A stretch of DNA of 64,000 bases, taken from assembly GCA_048500255.1 (NCBI GenBank), contig JASNYH010000005.1, forward strand, positions 124,001 to 188,000, given 5' to 3'. The notes under the pieces were generated by a model. It saw nothing but the letters and a program-made list of their open reading frames with translations, was not told where the DNA came from and searched no databases. Made by a program: the position numbers and the translations under genes. Below, one piece after another: positions 8,752 through 17,403 of the stretch. This DNA comes from JAMHWF01 sp048500255 (GTDB lineage Bacteria > Pseudomonadota > Gammaproteobacteria > Burkholderiales > Burkholderiaceae_C). How positions within the stretch are numbered: position 1 is the first letter of the stretch; every line of letters begins with the position of its first letter.

Positions 8752-9069
8752 ATGGAAGCCGCACTGTCTTCCGCTTGCCCGATGCGCATCCAGGTCAAGT
8801 TCATGGGCGATCTGCCGGCCCTGCTCGGCACGCGTCGACTCGAGCTCGCACTAAAGCCCGGTGCCACCGTCAGCGACCTGCTGGCCGCCCTAACAGAGCG
8901 ATACGGGGATGACTTCCACAATCGCGTTTACTGCAGCCCAGGCGTACTGCGTCAGGCGATGGTCATATTCGTCGACGGCGTGAACATCAAGGAACGCGAA
9001 GGACTGTCCTGTCCACTGACCGGGGGTGAGGTTGAAGTGATTCGACTGCCCGTAATCGTTGGAGGTTAA
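8752..9069 (+). CDS. MoaD/ThiS-family small sulfur carrier-like protein
   Basis: A 105-residue beta-grasp protein ending in Val-Gly-Gly, the double glycine that MoaD-type carriers use for thiocarboxylation. The core MRIQVKFMGDLPALLG, GATVSDLLAAL and EVEVIRLPVIVGG are all MoaD-like. The ATG at 8752 follows the anchor stop by 2 bp; an alternative ATG at 8782 would trim ten residues. It lies directly before the catalytic subunit, with only 2 bp between the genes, suggesting dedicated molybdopterin sulfur transfer for this enzyme. A ubiquitin-like structural role is another possibility. Confidence 0.8.
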   Translation: MEAALSSACPMRIQVKFMGDLPALLGTRRLELALKPGATVSDLLAALTERYGDDFHNRVYCSPGVLRQAMVIFVDGVNIKEREGLSCPLTGGEVEVIRLPVIVGG

Positions 9070-9071
9070 CC

Positions 9072-11624
9072 GTGCAAGCAACAGCGTCTAAAGTGGTTCG
9101 GACGGCGTGCGGTCAATGCTACATCGGTTGTGGCATCAAGGTTCGAGTGGAAAACGGCGTCGTGGTCGACATCGAAGGCGACGCGTCCAATCCGCAGAAC
9201 CGCGGAAAGATGTGCGCCAAGGGCAAGGCCGGGTTCATGAACCTGTACAACCCGAACCGGGTGACCACGCCGCTGAAGCGGACCAATCCGAAGAAAGGGT
9301 TGCACGAAGATCCGGGTTGGCAGGAGATTTCGTGGGACGAGGCGCTGTCCACAATCGTCACCCATTTGGATCGGATTCGCGACAACCCCAAGAAACTGTG
9401 GATCCACGCTTGGGACATGCTGGGCGACAACTTCGCCTGGCTGGCTGCTCTGGGCAATGCCTTCGGATCGACCAACATCAACGTCGCGTCGTCACCGAAC
9501 TGCGGCAAGGTTGTCCACCCGGTCGAGTTCTTCTCTGGTGGCGGATTCCATCAGCAGCCCGATCTGCACTATGCGAAATACGTGATGCTGGTCGGAACCC
9601 AGTTCGGGGTGGCCACCCGCAGTGCCCTCAATCACCATGCGTTGGACATGGCGGAAGCGCGCGCCCGAGGAATGAAGCTGGTCGTGGTGGACCCCGTCGG
9701 CGGACATGCAGCAGCCAAAGCCAACGAGTGGATCCCGATTCGTCCTGGCACGGACGGTGCCATGGCGCTCAGCATGTTGTACGTCCTGCTCCACGAGCTG
9801 AGCATCTACGACGAGCCTTTCCTGAAGAGTCGGACCAATGCGCCGTACCTCGTGGGGCCTGACGGGCGCTACATCCGGCATCCGCAATCCGGCAAACCTC
9901 AGCTTTGGGATGCGGCCGACGCGACCGTCAAGACTTACGACGATCCCACCCTGGTCGATCCGGTGATCAAAGGTTCCTTCGAAGTCCAGGGCAAGGCGTG
10001 CCGGCCTTCCTTCGAGTTGGTGCGCGAGCACGTGCTCAAGTACCCCCCCGAGGTGACGGAAAAGTGGACCACCATCCCTGCGGCTACAGTGCGGCGGATG
10101 GCGCGCGAGTTCGGCGAGGCGGCTTGCGTGGGCCAGACCATCACGATCGACGGGGTGGAACTTCCCTATAGGCCCGCCTGCATCGACTGGGCACGGGGTA
10201 CTCAAGGCCACAAGCACGGCTTCCACAACTGCTGGCTGCTCAAGCTGGTGAACATCGTCGTGGGGGCAGTCAATGTGCCGGGCGGCATCATGAGCACGGG
10301 TGCGGCCGGCAAGTATCCCCATAGTTGGTGGCCTGAGGGCGGGCTGGACGGCATGCTGCAGCACGGAGGCCAGATCATGCCGATGGCGCACCCCAGTGCC
10401 TTCCCGGGGAACACGCCCACCAAGCCCAAGCGCACCGACATCGGTGAACTCTTCCCGCTGGCGTCTCACTACCATACGCTGCTGCCGATAACGATAGAGA
10501 ACCCGGCGGCGTTCGGATTGCAGGCCGACATGGACATGGTCGACGTGCTGCTGCACACGCCGCTCAATTCCCTGTTCAGCTCCTACGGCGACCACAAGAA
10601 GGTCGAGCGCCTGTTCAAGTCGCTCGGGTTCATGGCGGGGTTTGCCGTGGAGATCAACGAAACGACGCTGTTTGACGACATCGTCCTGCCGTTCCCCAGC
10701 TACCTGGAACGCTACGACTTCATACCGGGCATGGGTGCGTTCATGATCGCTCCATGCGGGCAGGACGACTTCTTCTGGAACGTGCGCACGCCTGTCGTCG
10801 ACTTGCCCAAGGGCGTGCGCTTCCCCCAAGAGGTGATCCAGGAGATTGCCCAGCGACTGGACATCCTCGGCGACATCTACCGCATCCTCAACCACAACTT
10901 CAGGCTCGAGGGGGACAAGGCGCTCAAACCGAACCAGCGCTACCCGATTGCCGAAATCGTAGACAAGACTGCACGCGCCTGGTTCGGCGAAGAACGTGGC
11001 CTGGAGTGGTTCAAGGAGAACGGCGTCATCCGTCATCCGAGAGACGTTGAGGAGGCCTATATCGGGCCCTACCTGAAGGCGAGAATGCCTGTCTACCTCG
11101 AGCACTTCGTCGACCGCAAGGCCGAACTGGAGAAAGTGCTCCAGGAGATGGGGCTCGAGTGGGATCTCTCGGACTATCAGCCGATCGGCGACTTCATGCC
11201 CTGTCCTTCGCACGATGCGATCAAGAAGGGCGAGTTCGACCTCATCGCCGTGCAGTACAAGCTGCCGTATGTCTACGGCGCCTACGGCAACGAGAACCCT
11301 TGGATCGACGAGATCTGCCGCGCAACCAACGCGTACAGCATCGTCGTCAACCAGGCGGTGGGCAAGGCGAAAGGGATTCAGGATGGGGATACCGTGTGGC
11401 TGGAGTCACCTGTCCATAAGGTGCAGACAACAGTGAGGTTGTCCCAGTGCATCCATCCGGAAGTGGTGGGTGTGGCGGGGCATTTCGGCCATTGGTCTCC
11501 GGGGATGCCCGTTGCGAAGGGCAAGGGCGTGAACTTCAACGCCTTGCTTCCGAATGACCTGGAGAGGATTGACCTGATCTCGACCTCTCTGGACCACTGT
11601 GTGGAAGTGAAGATCTACAAGTAG
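9072..11624 (+). CDS. DMSO-reductase-family molybdopterin oxidoreductase, catalytic subunit (PadB-like)
   Basis: An 850-residue catalytic subunit with a GTG start preceded by GGAGG. Cys13, Cys16, Cys20 and Cys48 form the N-terminal [4Fe-4S] site. The probable molybdenum (or tungsten) ligand is Cys144, in ASSPNCGKVVHP. There is no twin-arginine leader, so the enzyme should stay in the cytoplasm. Operon content and subunit sizes (850/213/307) match phenylacetyl-CoA:acceptor oxidoreductase PadBCD, which oxidises an activated benzylic CH2 and passes electrons to quinone. Transhydroxylase- or thiosulfate-reductase-type activities cannot be ruled out from sequence. The neighbouring UbiD/CoA-transferase module favours an aryl-CoA or aromatic substrate. 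Confidence 0.88.
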   Translation: MQATASKVVRTACGQCYIGCGIKVRVENGVVVDIEGDASNPQNRGKMCAKGKAGFMNLYNPNRVTTPLKRTNPKKGLHEDPGWQEISWDEALSTIVTHLDRIRDNPKKLWIHAWDMLGDNFAWLAALGNAFGSTNINVASSPNCGKVVHPVEFFSGGGFHQQPDLHYAKYVMLVGTQFGVATRSALNHHALDMAEARARGMKLVVVDPVGGHAAAKANEWIPIRPGTDGAMALSMLYVLLHELSIYDEPFLKSRTNAPYLVGPDGRYIRHPQSGKPQLWDAADATVKTYDDPTLVDPVIKGSFEVQGKACRPSFELVREHVLKYPPEVTEKWTTIPAATVRRMAREFGEAACVGQTITIDGVELPYRPACIDWARGTQGHKHGFHNCWLLKLVNIVVGAVNVPGGIMSTGAAGKYPHSWWPEGGLDGMLQHGGQIMPMAHPSAFPGNTPTKPKRTDIGELFPLASHYHTLLPITIENPAAFGLQADMDMVDVLLHTPLNSLFSSYGDHKKVERLFKSLGFMAGFAVEINETTLFDDIVLPFPSYLERYDFIPGMGAFMIAPCGQDDFFWNVRTPVVDLPKGVRFPQEVIQEIAQRLDILGDIYRILNHNFRLEGDKALKPNQRYPIAEIVDKTARAWFGEERGLEWFKENGVIRHPRDVEEAYIGPYLKARMPVYLEHFVDRKAELEKVLQEMGLEWDLSDYQPIGDFMPCPSHDAIKKGEFDLIAVQYKLPYVYGAYGNENPWIDEICRATNAYSIVVNQAVGKAKGIQDGDTVWLESPVHKVQTTVRLSQCIHPEVVGVAGHFGHWSPGMPVAKGKGVNFNALLPNDLERIDLISTSLDHCVEVKIYK

Positions 11625-11710
11625 GCCCCCTCATCGCAAGCTCCTGACTGTCAGGACAAGAGGGGCCGAGCACGACTATACTTAGCTGTCTAACATTGCT
11701 GGTCTCAGAC

Positions 11711-12349
11711 ATGTTCCTCACAAGCAGGTGTTTTCAGGACAACGGTTGGATCCCTGGCGAGTGCGCCTTTGCCATCCCGCACCCGGAGAACCGATTCGCC
11801 ACTTCGAGCAACCTCAATCCGGATTTGGAGTGGGGCGAATTGCCTGCCGGCACCCAGTCGTTGGTCCTCATTTGCCACGACCCGGACGTGCCCGCGGTAC
11901 TGGATGACTTCAACAAGGAGGGACGGACGGTCGCGGCAAGCATTCCGCGTATCGATCTGTACCACTGGGTTCTCGTCGATATCGATCCCGCTGTGGGACA
12001 GATCGGAAAGGGTGAGTTTTCGAACGGCATTGTTCCGCATGGCAAGCCGGGGCCGGCGGCGCTCCGTGGAACACGGCAAGGGCTCAACGATTTCACGCAG
12101 TGGTTCCGCGACGACCCCAACATGGCAGGATCGTATTTCGGCTACGACGGCCCTTGTCCTCCGTGGAACGACGAGATCGCTCACAGGTACTTCTTTACGC
12201 TGTACGCGCTCGACGTCGCCAAGTGTCCCGTCTCGGGTAGTTTCACGGCGCCCAATGTGCTGAAGGCAATCGAGGGGCACTGCCTGGGCACGAAGACGCT
12301 TGTCGGTCGGTATTCCTTGAACCCGGAAGTCCTCGCTGCGAAAACCTGA
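11711..12349 (+). CDS. PEBP (YbhB/YbcL) family protein
   Basis: A phosphatidylethanolamine-binding-protein fold of about 212 residues. Diagnostic parts are LVLICHDPDVP, the WVLVDID strand, and near the C-terminus the ligand-loop signature DGPCPPWNDEIAHRYFFTLY. An in-frame TTG at 11696 could add five residues; neither start has a clear ribosome binding site. It lies 86 bp after the molybdoenzyme operon and could be its last gene. Bacterial members have no agreed biochemical role, so no function is proposed. There is no signal peptide. Confidence 0.82.
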   Translation: MFLTSRCFQDNGWIPGECAFAIPHPENRFATSSNLNPDLEWGELPAGTQSLVLICHDPDVPAVLDDFNKEGRTVAASIPRIDLYHWVLVDIDPAVGQIGKGEFSNGIVPHGKPGPAALRGTRQGLNDFTQWFRDDPNMAGSYFGYDGPCPPWNDEIAHRYFFTLYALDVAKCPVSGSFTAPNVLKAIEGHCLGTKTLVGRYSLNPEVLAAKT

Positions 12350-12658
12350 CGCTTCGCACCGTCTTGAAGTCAATCGCCTTGCCCGCGCTGAAGCGCCTTG
12401 GGTGAGTGAGTCGGTTGCCGCGGTCGAACCCTTATGCACGAGTAGCTGGGGTTCGAAGGCCACTCCTCGAAGTCCGGGAGCCGACGCCCGCGTGTCCCCG
12501 AAGACCCGGTCCACCGACGCTCCCGGGTATGGTTCGAGACCGGATATCCGAACACTGACCAAGGTAAACCACGTTGCGATCGCCAGCGGAATAGCACAAG
12601 CTTTGCCCGTAGCGAAGCGAGGCCCCTTGCGTGCATCGCATTCTTCGGGAGAAAGCTG
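12350..12658. other. Intergenic stretch without recognised content
   Basis: This is 309 bp between the PEBP gene and the ABM-domain gene. No conserved reading frame, repeat or hairpin was recognised. The right end (GGGAGAAAGCTG) supplies the ribosome binding site of the next gene. Confidence 0.5.
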
Positions 12659-13213
12659 ATGTTGTTGGACCCTGTGACTCTGGCCATTACGCGCGTGCCC
12701 AAGCTCGGACGCGAGCGGGAATGGGAGGAGGTCATGGGTGAGATCCAACGTGCCACACGTGGCTTTCCCGGCAGCCTTGGCACCACGGTCTTAAAGCCGG
12801 TTCCGGGCGGCAAGCCCGCTTACCGCATCTTCGTCAGATTCGATAGCCTCGCGAACTTTCAGCTTTGGGAGTCCTCTCCCGAGCGACAGCACTTCTTGAC
12901 GCGTCTGCAGTCGCTGGAGACCGAGCCGGTGCAGATAGCGCAGGCGACAGGACTGGAGGCTTGGTTCGAGTTTCCGGATGACGTGCCGATGGTGCAGCCG
13001 CCGCGATACAAGATGATCATCGCAAGTACGCTCGGGGTGTACCTGACGATTACTCCGCTGCTGTATGTCCTCGGACCGTTGTTGAAGGGCCTGCCTCTCT
13101 ATGCCTCGACTGCGGTGATCGTTCCGATCACTGTGGTGCTGTTGAGCTACGTCACGATGCCTCTGGTTACCCGCTGGCTTAAACCCTGGTTGCACGCAGC
13201 TCGCGGCCGCTAG
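12659..13213 (+). CDS. Antibiotic biosynthesis monooxygenase (ABM)-domain membrane protein
   Basis: 184 residues. The N-terminal ~100 form an ABM/dimeric alpha-beta barrel domain (TLAITRVPKLGREREWEEVM, GFPGSLGTTVLKP, FQLWESSPER). The C-terminal 75 residues contain two or three hydrophobic helices (KMIIASTLGVYLTITPLLYV and AVIVPITVVLLSYVTMPLV), ending in a basic tail. This two-part layout is a known uncharacterised family. The stop codon TAG (13211-13213) lies inside the CTAG target at which a fossil IS begins. Confidence 0.85.
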   Translation: MLLDPVTLAITRVPKLGREREWEEVMGEIQRATRGFPGSLGTTVLKPVPGGKPAYRIFVRFDSLANFQLWESSPERQHFLTRLQSLETEPVQIAQATGLEAWFEFPDDVPMVQPPRYKMIIASTLGVYLTITPLLYVLGPLLKGLPLYASTAVIVPITVVLLSYVTMPLVTRWLKPWLHAARGR

Positions 13214-13465
13214 GGCGAGTCTGAACAACGTGCAAGCGTGGACGTTTTCGACCCGGCGAGCTGCGGTGAGCAGCCGAATTCGCGCGGTGGCATCGGCGAG
13301 CGGCAGCCGCCGCAGCCGGCGCGTCTCAGACGCTTTGCGGATAGGCTATTCAAGCCATCGCCATCAGCTGTCGCCGCGCCGTCCACGGGTTCGACAACGC
13401 GAACAGCGCGGCCACGTGCGCGGTGTCCTTGGCCTGCCCCCGCAAGCGAACCTTCATCAATCCTA
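13214..13465 (-). mobile_element. Fossil left end of an IS5-family element related to the intact copies
   Basis: The end GGCGAGTCTGAACAA at 13214 is a mutated version of the intact copies' GGAAGGTCTGAACAA, and is preceded by CTAG, a YTAR target. The following 250 bp align with the left end of the 3637-4800 element. They include about 37 codons of the transposase C-terminus on the minus strand (GLMKVRLRGQAKDTAHV, then ALSNPWTARRQLM). Homology stops at about 13465, just before the carbonic anhydrase-like gene; no right end or transposase body remains. The many substitutions make it an older insertion than the two intact copies. Confidence 0.8.
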
Positions 13466-13485
13466 CCAGTAGCGAGGTTCTTTCG

Positions 13486-14010
13486 ATGGCGATCTATCAG
13501 CTCGGCGAGCATGCGCCGCGACTCGGCCCCGGCGCGTGGGTCGCGCCCACCGCCACCGTGATCGGCCGCGTCGAGCTCGGCGCCGAATCGAGCGTGTGGT
13601 GGGGCAGCGTGATCCGTGCCGACAACGACCCGATCGTGATCGGCGCGCGCTGCAACATCCAGGACGGCGCCGTGCTGCACACCGACGAAGGCGTGCCGAT
13701 GCGGCTCGGCGACGGTGTCTCCGTCGGCCACCAGGCGATGCTGCACGGCTGCATCGTCGGCGACGGCGCGCTGATCGGCATCCAGGCCGTCGTGCTCAAC
13801 GGCGCGAGGATCGGCCGCAACTGCCTGGTCGGCGCCGGCGCGCTCGTCACCGAGGGCAAGGAGTTCCCCGACGGCGCACTGATCGTCGGCTCGCCGGCGA
13901 AAGTGGTGCGCATGCTGACGCCCGAGCAGATCGAGGGTATCCGCCACAACGAACGCGACTATGTCGAGAACGCGCTGCGCTATGTCGCCGGTCTGAAGCC
14001 GCTGGCGTGA
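13486..14010 (+). CDS. Gamma-class carbonic anhydrase-like hexapeptide-repeat protein
   Basis: A 174-residue left-handed beta-helix protein of the YrdA/PaaY/CaiE group. Visible hexapeptide turns include WVAPTATVIGRVELG, SSVWWGSVIRADNDPIVIGA, NIQDGAVLHTDEG and SVGHQAMLHGCIVGDGALIG. The zinc histidines expected of the family sit in VLHTD, VGHQA and MLHGC. The chosen ATG has GCGAGG upstream. Family members include carbonic anhydrases and PaaY-like thioesterases; near CoA-ester and decarboxylase genes either CO2 hydration or CoA-ester hydrolysis would make sense. It may have been brought next to the IS fossil by the same deletion. Confidence 0.88.
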   Translation: MAIYQLGEHAPRLGPGAWVAPTATVIGRVELGAESSVWWGSVIRADNDPIVIGARCNIQDGAVLHTDEGVPMRLGDGVSVGHQAMLHGCIVGDGALIGIQAVVLNGARIGRNCLVGAGALVTEGKEFPDGALIVGSPAKVVRMLTPEQIEGIRHNERDYVENALRYVAGLKPLA

Positions 14011-14904
14011 GTGCGGCTCCCACGCCGGGTTGCCGCGAGCCAGGTCCGCATCCCCTGCGAGAGGCAGGCAAGAGGAAACTGGACTCTCGTTCGACGACGC
14101 GCCGGTGCGCGACACGTTGGCGCGACGGGCCGACAGCTTGCGCGATGTGTTGATGCGCAGCCACCAAGCTCCGTAGTATTTCGAGATTGAGCTCAGCGTT
14201 CGCATCGCAGTTGATGCGAAGGTCTGCGCGTAGGCGCCGACAAGGCACGTGCGCTCGGCCTCTAGCGCGTCAGGCGCTGCATGCCTCGACACGTTCATGT
14301 CATGGAACTTGGCCTTCCGTGCGTAGGAATTCGGCGCGCGGAATCAAAGATCTTTACCGAGCTTCCTCGACTAAAGGGCTGGCACCGGCCTCACACTGAA
14401 CCCGATAGTCCGTGGCTCGGTGTACCGATTCCGAACCGGCCCCATCTTCTCGTCGGGTTGATCAGACTCCCGGCCTGTCTGCAGCGAATCTTCATGGAGT
14501 CAGCGCAGGGTCGGCAGCTTTGATATTGAATATGTCGTCAAGATTGATCAATGCCAGACGCTCGCGTATCGTCTCAACGAACGTGAGCATTTGCCGTCTG
14601 CCGATGGCGTAGTTGCACTAGCTAGCTTGAGGCACCCGTCCTGAAGATCAGCCCATGACGCGTCGCGTTGAACGGATTGCGAGTTCTGGCCATCGCATCG
14701 AGGCTGACCAGCAGCCTGCTTGCGTGCGTGGTAGGGGTGAGCTCTATGAGCTTGCACGCGGCCTGCAATCCTTCATGGCGGGTGGAGCCGCCCCTTCGTT
14801 CGCGCGACTCACCGAGTCCTGTCGGCTGCCATGCACTGTTGGCAGCCATATCGCCAGCTGACGCGTCCGTAGCTTGGCCAACCGCTTCAATCGAGTGCGA
14901 TTCT
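14011..14904. other. 894-bp gap, probably decayed, containing a promoter-like site
   Basis: No intact gene is recognisable between the carbonic anhydrase-like gene and the dioxygenase. Short open frames exist on both strands but none resembles a known family. The only clear signal is the shared promoter element at 14538-14572. It lies some 330 bp before the next start codon, unlike its sister sites which lie about 50-160 bp before a gene. A small gene may have been lost here. Confidence 0.5.
14538..14572 (+). promoter_or_regulatory. Shared operator/promoter element, site A
   Basis: TCAAGATTGATC at 14538-14549 followed by AAT. Read as a promoter, -35 is TTGATC (14544-14549) and -10 is TATCGT (14567-14572), 17 nt apart. 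Same element as at seven other sites in the window. It points to the dioxygenase alpha gene. Confidence 0.6.
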
Positions 14905-16269
14905 ATGTCCTATACCGATGAAACTTGGCCGGTCGACGATGCCGTTGACCAGGGCCGCTTCCGGGTTCATGCCCGCATCTACTCCGATCCGAAGATTCTG
15001 GACCAGGAGATGGCCTGGATCTTCGAACGCACCTGGGGCTTCCTGGGCGTGGCGTCGCAGGTCGCCAAGCCTCACGACTTTCTCACCACACGGCTGGGCC
15101 GCACCAATGTGCTCGTCACACGTGGCGCTGACGGCTTACTGCGGGGATTCGTCAATGCATGCCGGCACAAGGGCGCGCTCTTGACGCGTCTGGAGTCGGG
15201 CCGCCGGCGTACGCATTCCTGCCCCTACCATGGTTGGGCGTTCGACTCGTCGGGAAAGAACGTCCTGGTCAAGGACGTTGAGTGTGGCGCGTACGGCGCG
15301 GCGTTTCACCAGGAATCGCACGACCTGGTGCCGCTGGCTCGTTTCGAGGAGTACAAGGGGCTGTTGTTCGGGAGCCTCAACCCGGACGTGCCACCGCTCG
15401 CCGAGTTTCTCGGCGAGGCGCGTCCATTGCTGGACCTGGCGTTGGAACAGGGGCCGAACGGTATGGAGGTCGTCCCCGGGCGCAGCGTCTACACGTACCG
15501 CGGGAACTGGAAGCTGCAGATGGACAACGGGATGGACTTCTACCATCTCACGTCCACGCACTCGGCGTTCATGGACCTCGTGCAGCGGCGCGACGGCTCT
15601 CGCCAGGGCAACACCGATGCACGCCAGTTCGACTGGCGCCAGCGGTTGACGCAGGTCGGCGGCGCATTCGGCTTCAGGTACGGGCATGCGGCGATCTGGC
15701 TCGAGCAGCCACAGCCCGAGAAGCGGCCTCTGTGGCCCGTCATCGATGAGTTGCGATCACGAGTCGGCGAAACGCGTGCGCGCTGGATGCTCAAGCTGCG
15801 CAACATGACGATCTTCCCGAATCTGCAGATTGCGGACTCGACGTCACTCATCCTGCGAACGTTCAGGCCGATTCGGCCGGACCTCACCGAAATGCGGGCG
15901 TACTGCCTGGCACCCATCGGAGAGGCGCCAGAACAAAGAGCCTGGCGGCTTCGGCAGTTCGAGGATTTCTTCAATCCGAGCGGCCTTGCGACGTCGGACG
16001 ACACGGTCGTCTACGAAGACTGTCAGCGCGGCGCTTCGCCGCACTTGGGCTGGCTGCAGGGATTCTCCCGTGGCATGGCGTCGATGTCGGAGGCGCCCAA
16101 CGCTGAGGCGGAAGAACTCGGCATGAAGCCGGCCGCCTGCGTCAAGGGACCCTTCAAGCTGCAGAACGAAGTCGTGTACCACCCGGCCTACCGCGAGTGG
16201 CTGCGACTGATGCGCGCCGGCGAGGCGAACCTGCCGGCGTACCAGATTGCGTCGGAGGCTACATGCTGA
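14905..16269 (+). CDS. Rieske ring-hydroxylating dioxygenase, alpha subunit (benzoate/aminobenzoate type)
   Basis: A 454-residue large subunit with the ATG at 14905. The Rieske [2Fe-2S] ligands are Cys86, His88, Cys106 and His109 (CRH ... CPYH). The mononuclear iron site has His214 and His219 with bridging Asp211 in DNGMDFYHLTSTH. The stretches SHDLVPLARF, EFLGEARPLLDLAL and YTYRGNWKLQMDNG resemble BenA/AntA-type oxygenases that 1,2-dihydroxylate benzoates. The small subunit follows with overlapping stop/start. No reductase or diol dehydrogenase adjoins, so electrons must come from elsewhere, possibly the reductase at 34509. The exact benzoate substrate cannot be read from sequence. Confidence 0.9.
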   Translation: MSYTDETWPVDDAVDQGRFRVHARIYSDPKILDQEMAWIFERTWGFLGVASQVAKPHDFLTTRLGRTNVLVTRGADGLLRGFVNACRHKGALLTRLESGRRRTHSCPYHGWAFDSSGKNVLVKDVECGAYGAAFHQESHDLVPLARFEEYKGLLFGSLNPDVPPLAEFLGEARPLLDLALEQGPNGMEVVPGRSVYTYRGNWKLQMDNGMDFYHLTSTHSAFMDLVQRRDGSRQGNTDARQFDWRQRLTQVGGAFGFRYGHAAIWLEQPQPEKRPLWPVIDELRSRVGETRARWMLKLRNMTIFPNLQIADSTSLILRTFRPIRPDLTEMRAYCLAPIGEAPEQRAWRLRQFEDFFNPSGLATSDDTVVYEDCQRGASPHLGWLQGFSRGMASMSEAPNAEAEELGMKPAACVKGPFKLQNEVVYHPAYREWLRLMRAGEANLPAYQIASEATC

Positions 16270-16769
16270 GCGATTCCCTGCGCGTCACGACCGCCCACGA
16301 TCTGATTGCCCAAGAAATGGCGGCCCTTGACGAGCGTCGCTGGGACGACTGGCTCTCGCTCTACGACCCGCAGTGCGAGTTCTGGATGCCTATGTGGCGT
16401 GACGAAGAAACGCTGACAGAGGATCCACAGCGGGAGCTCTCGCACATCTACTACCGTTCGCGTGCGGGACTGGAGGACCGCGTGCTGCGCATCAAGTCGC
16501 GGCAGTCGGCTTCGTCGCTGCCACTTCCACGGACCGCGCATGCCGCCGGCTGGGTGATAGCCGAACCGACGTCGGATGCCGACGCGCTGGTTGTGCGCAA
16601 CTCGTGGTCCTGCCATGTCTTCTTGCCGTCGACGCACGAGTCCGTCGTCCTCTTCGGTCTGTCGCGCTACGAGTTCTCTCGCGGTGAAGGATCTTGGCGA
16701 ATCCAGCGCCGCAAGATCCGACTGGATAGCGAGTACATCCCGACGATGGCCGACTTCTACTGCTTGTGA
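16263..16769 (+). CDS. Ring-hydroxylating dioxygenase, beta subunit
   Basis: A 168-residue SnoaL/NTF2-like small subunit of the BenB type, whose ATG at 16263 overlaps the alpha stop codon. Landmarks: ALDERRWDDWLSLYDPQCEF near the N-terminus, ISHIYYRSRAGLEDRV-type helix (here LSHIYYRSRAGLEDRV) and the closing RKIRLDSEYIPTMADFYCL. It is structural, building the alpha3beta3 hexamer with the preceding alpha subunit. Length is normal for the family and no residue is evidently missing. Confidence 0.9.
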   Translation: MLSDSLRVTTAHDLIAQEMAALDERRWDDWLSLYDPQCEFWMPMWRDEETLTEDPQRELSHIYYRSRAGLEDRVLRIKSRQSASSLPLPRTAHAAGWVIAEPTSDADALVVRNSWSCHVFLPSTHESVVLFGLSRYEFSRGEGSWRIQRRKIRLDSEYIPTMADFYCL

Positions 16770-17403
16770 GTACGCAATCGCACGACGCGGAGGGAATCGG
16801 CCTACGCCAGAAGCACTCTGCGCAAGGCGGATTCAGGAGCGCGGAAACGCGGCCGGCAGAGGAAGGCTGATCCGGGTCCGGTGGTCGTTGGCCAGCGCCT
16901 TGGCAAGCGCAGGGCTCCTCGGCGCGCTCCTGTCGCTGAATGTCGCGCTCGATGATTCCCGGCAGCGCGCCGCGGCACGCGGCGGCGAAGTAGCTGCTCC
17001 GCAGCTTGGCCTTCCAGCAGGTCTTGCGCAACTGGCCAGCGTCGTGTCGGTGAGCTCCGTCGGCGGTAAAGCTGCTGTTATCAAAAGCGGCCGTTAGACG
17101 ACATCGATAGCGACCGTGCAACGCGGCGCCGCGTAAGAAGAAGGACTGGGACGAATCAGCATTCGCACGATCGGCGATCGGCAAGCCACTTTCAAGTCGT
17201 TGATGGGAGCGTCGACGGGATACGGGGAATGTTTTCATTCCAATACGTGGACATCGCTGGATTTGCAGTCAGTGGAACCTCGGATTGATGAACCGATCAA
17301 GATTGATCGCTGCAAACCGGCTCCCTAGTATCGATCGAACGTCTTCCTGTCTGTCGACCCGCGTTTCTGGCGCAGCGGAGACGTCACATAAAAGGAGACA
17401 CAG
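16770..17403. other. 634-bp intergenic region with promoter of the receptor gene
   Basis: No gene recognised. A short open frame from 17229 gives only about 19 residues and matches nothing. The informative part is the promoter-like element at 17297-17331 and AAAAGGAGA before the receptor start. Confidence 0.5.
17297..17331 (+). promoter_or_regulatory. Shared operator/promoter element, site B
   Basis: TCAAGATTGATC at 17297-17308 within the perfect dyad ATCAA-GA-TTGAT. -35 TTGATC (17303-17308) and -10 TAGTAT (17326-17331) are 17 nt apart. The start codon of the Bug receptor is about 72 bp downstream of the -10. Confidence 0.75.

Noticed and set aside
9492..11213. A 573-residue minus-strand open frame
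   Set aside because: Antisense shadow of the molybdoenzyme catalytic subunit; no family features.
13210..14298. Long minus-strand open frame over the carbonic anhydrase-like gene
   Set aside because: It is a shadow of the plus-strand hexapeptide gene; only its last ~37 codons, in the IS fossil, resemble a protein (the transposase end).
17229..17288. Short open frame beginning ATGTTTTCATTCC before the receptor gene
   Set aside because: Only about 19 codons, no ribosome binding site and no family match; it overlaps the promoter region.
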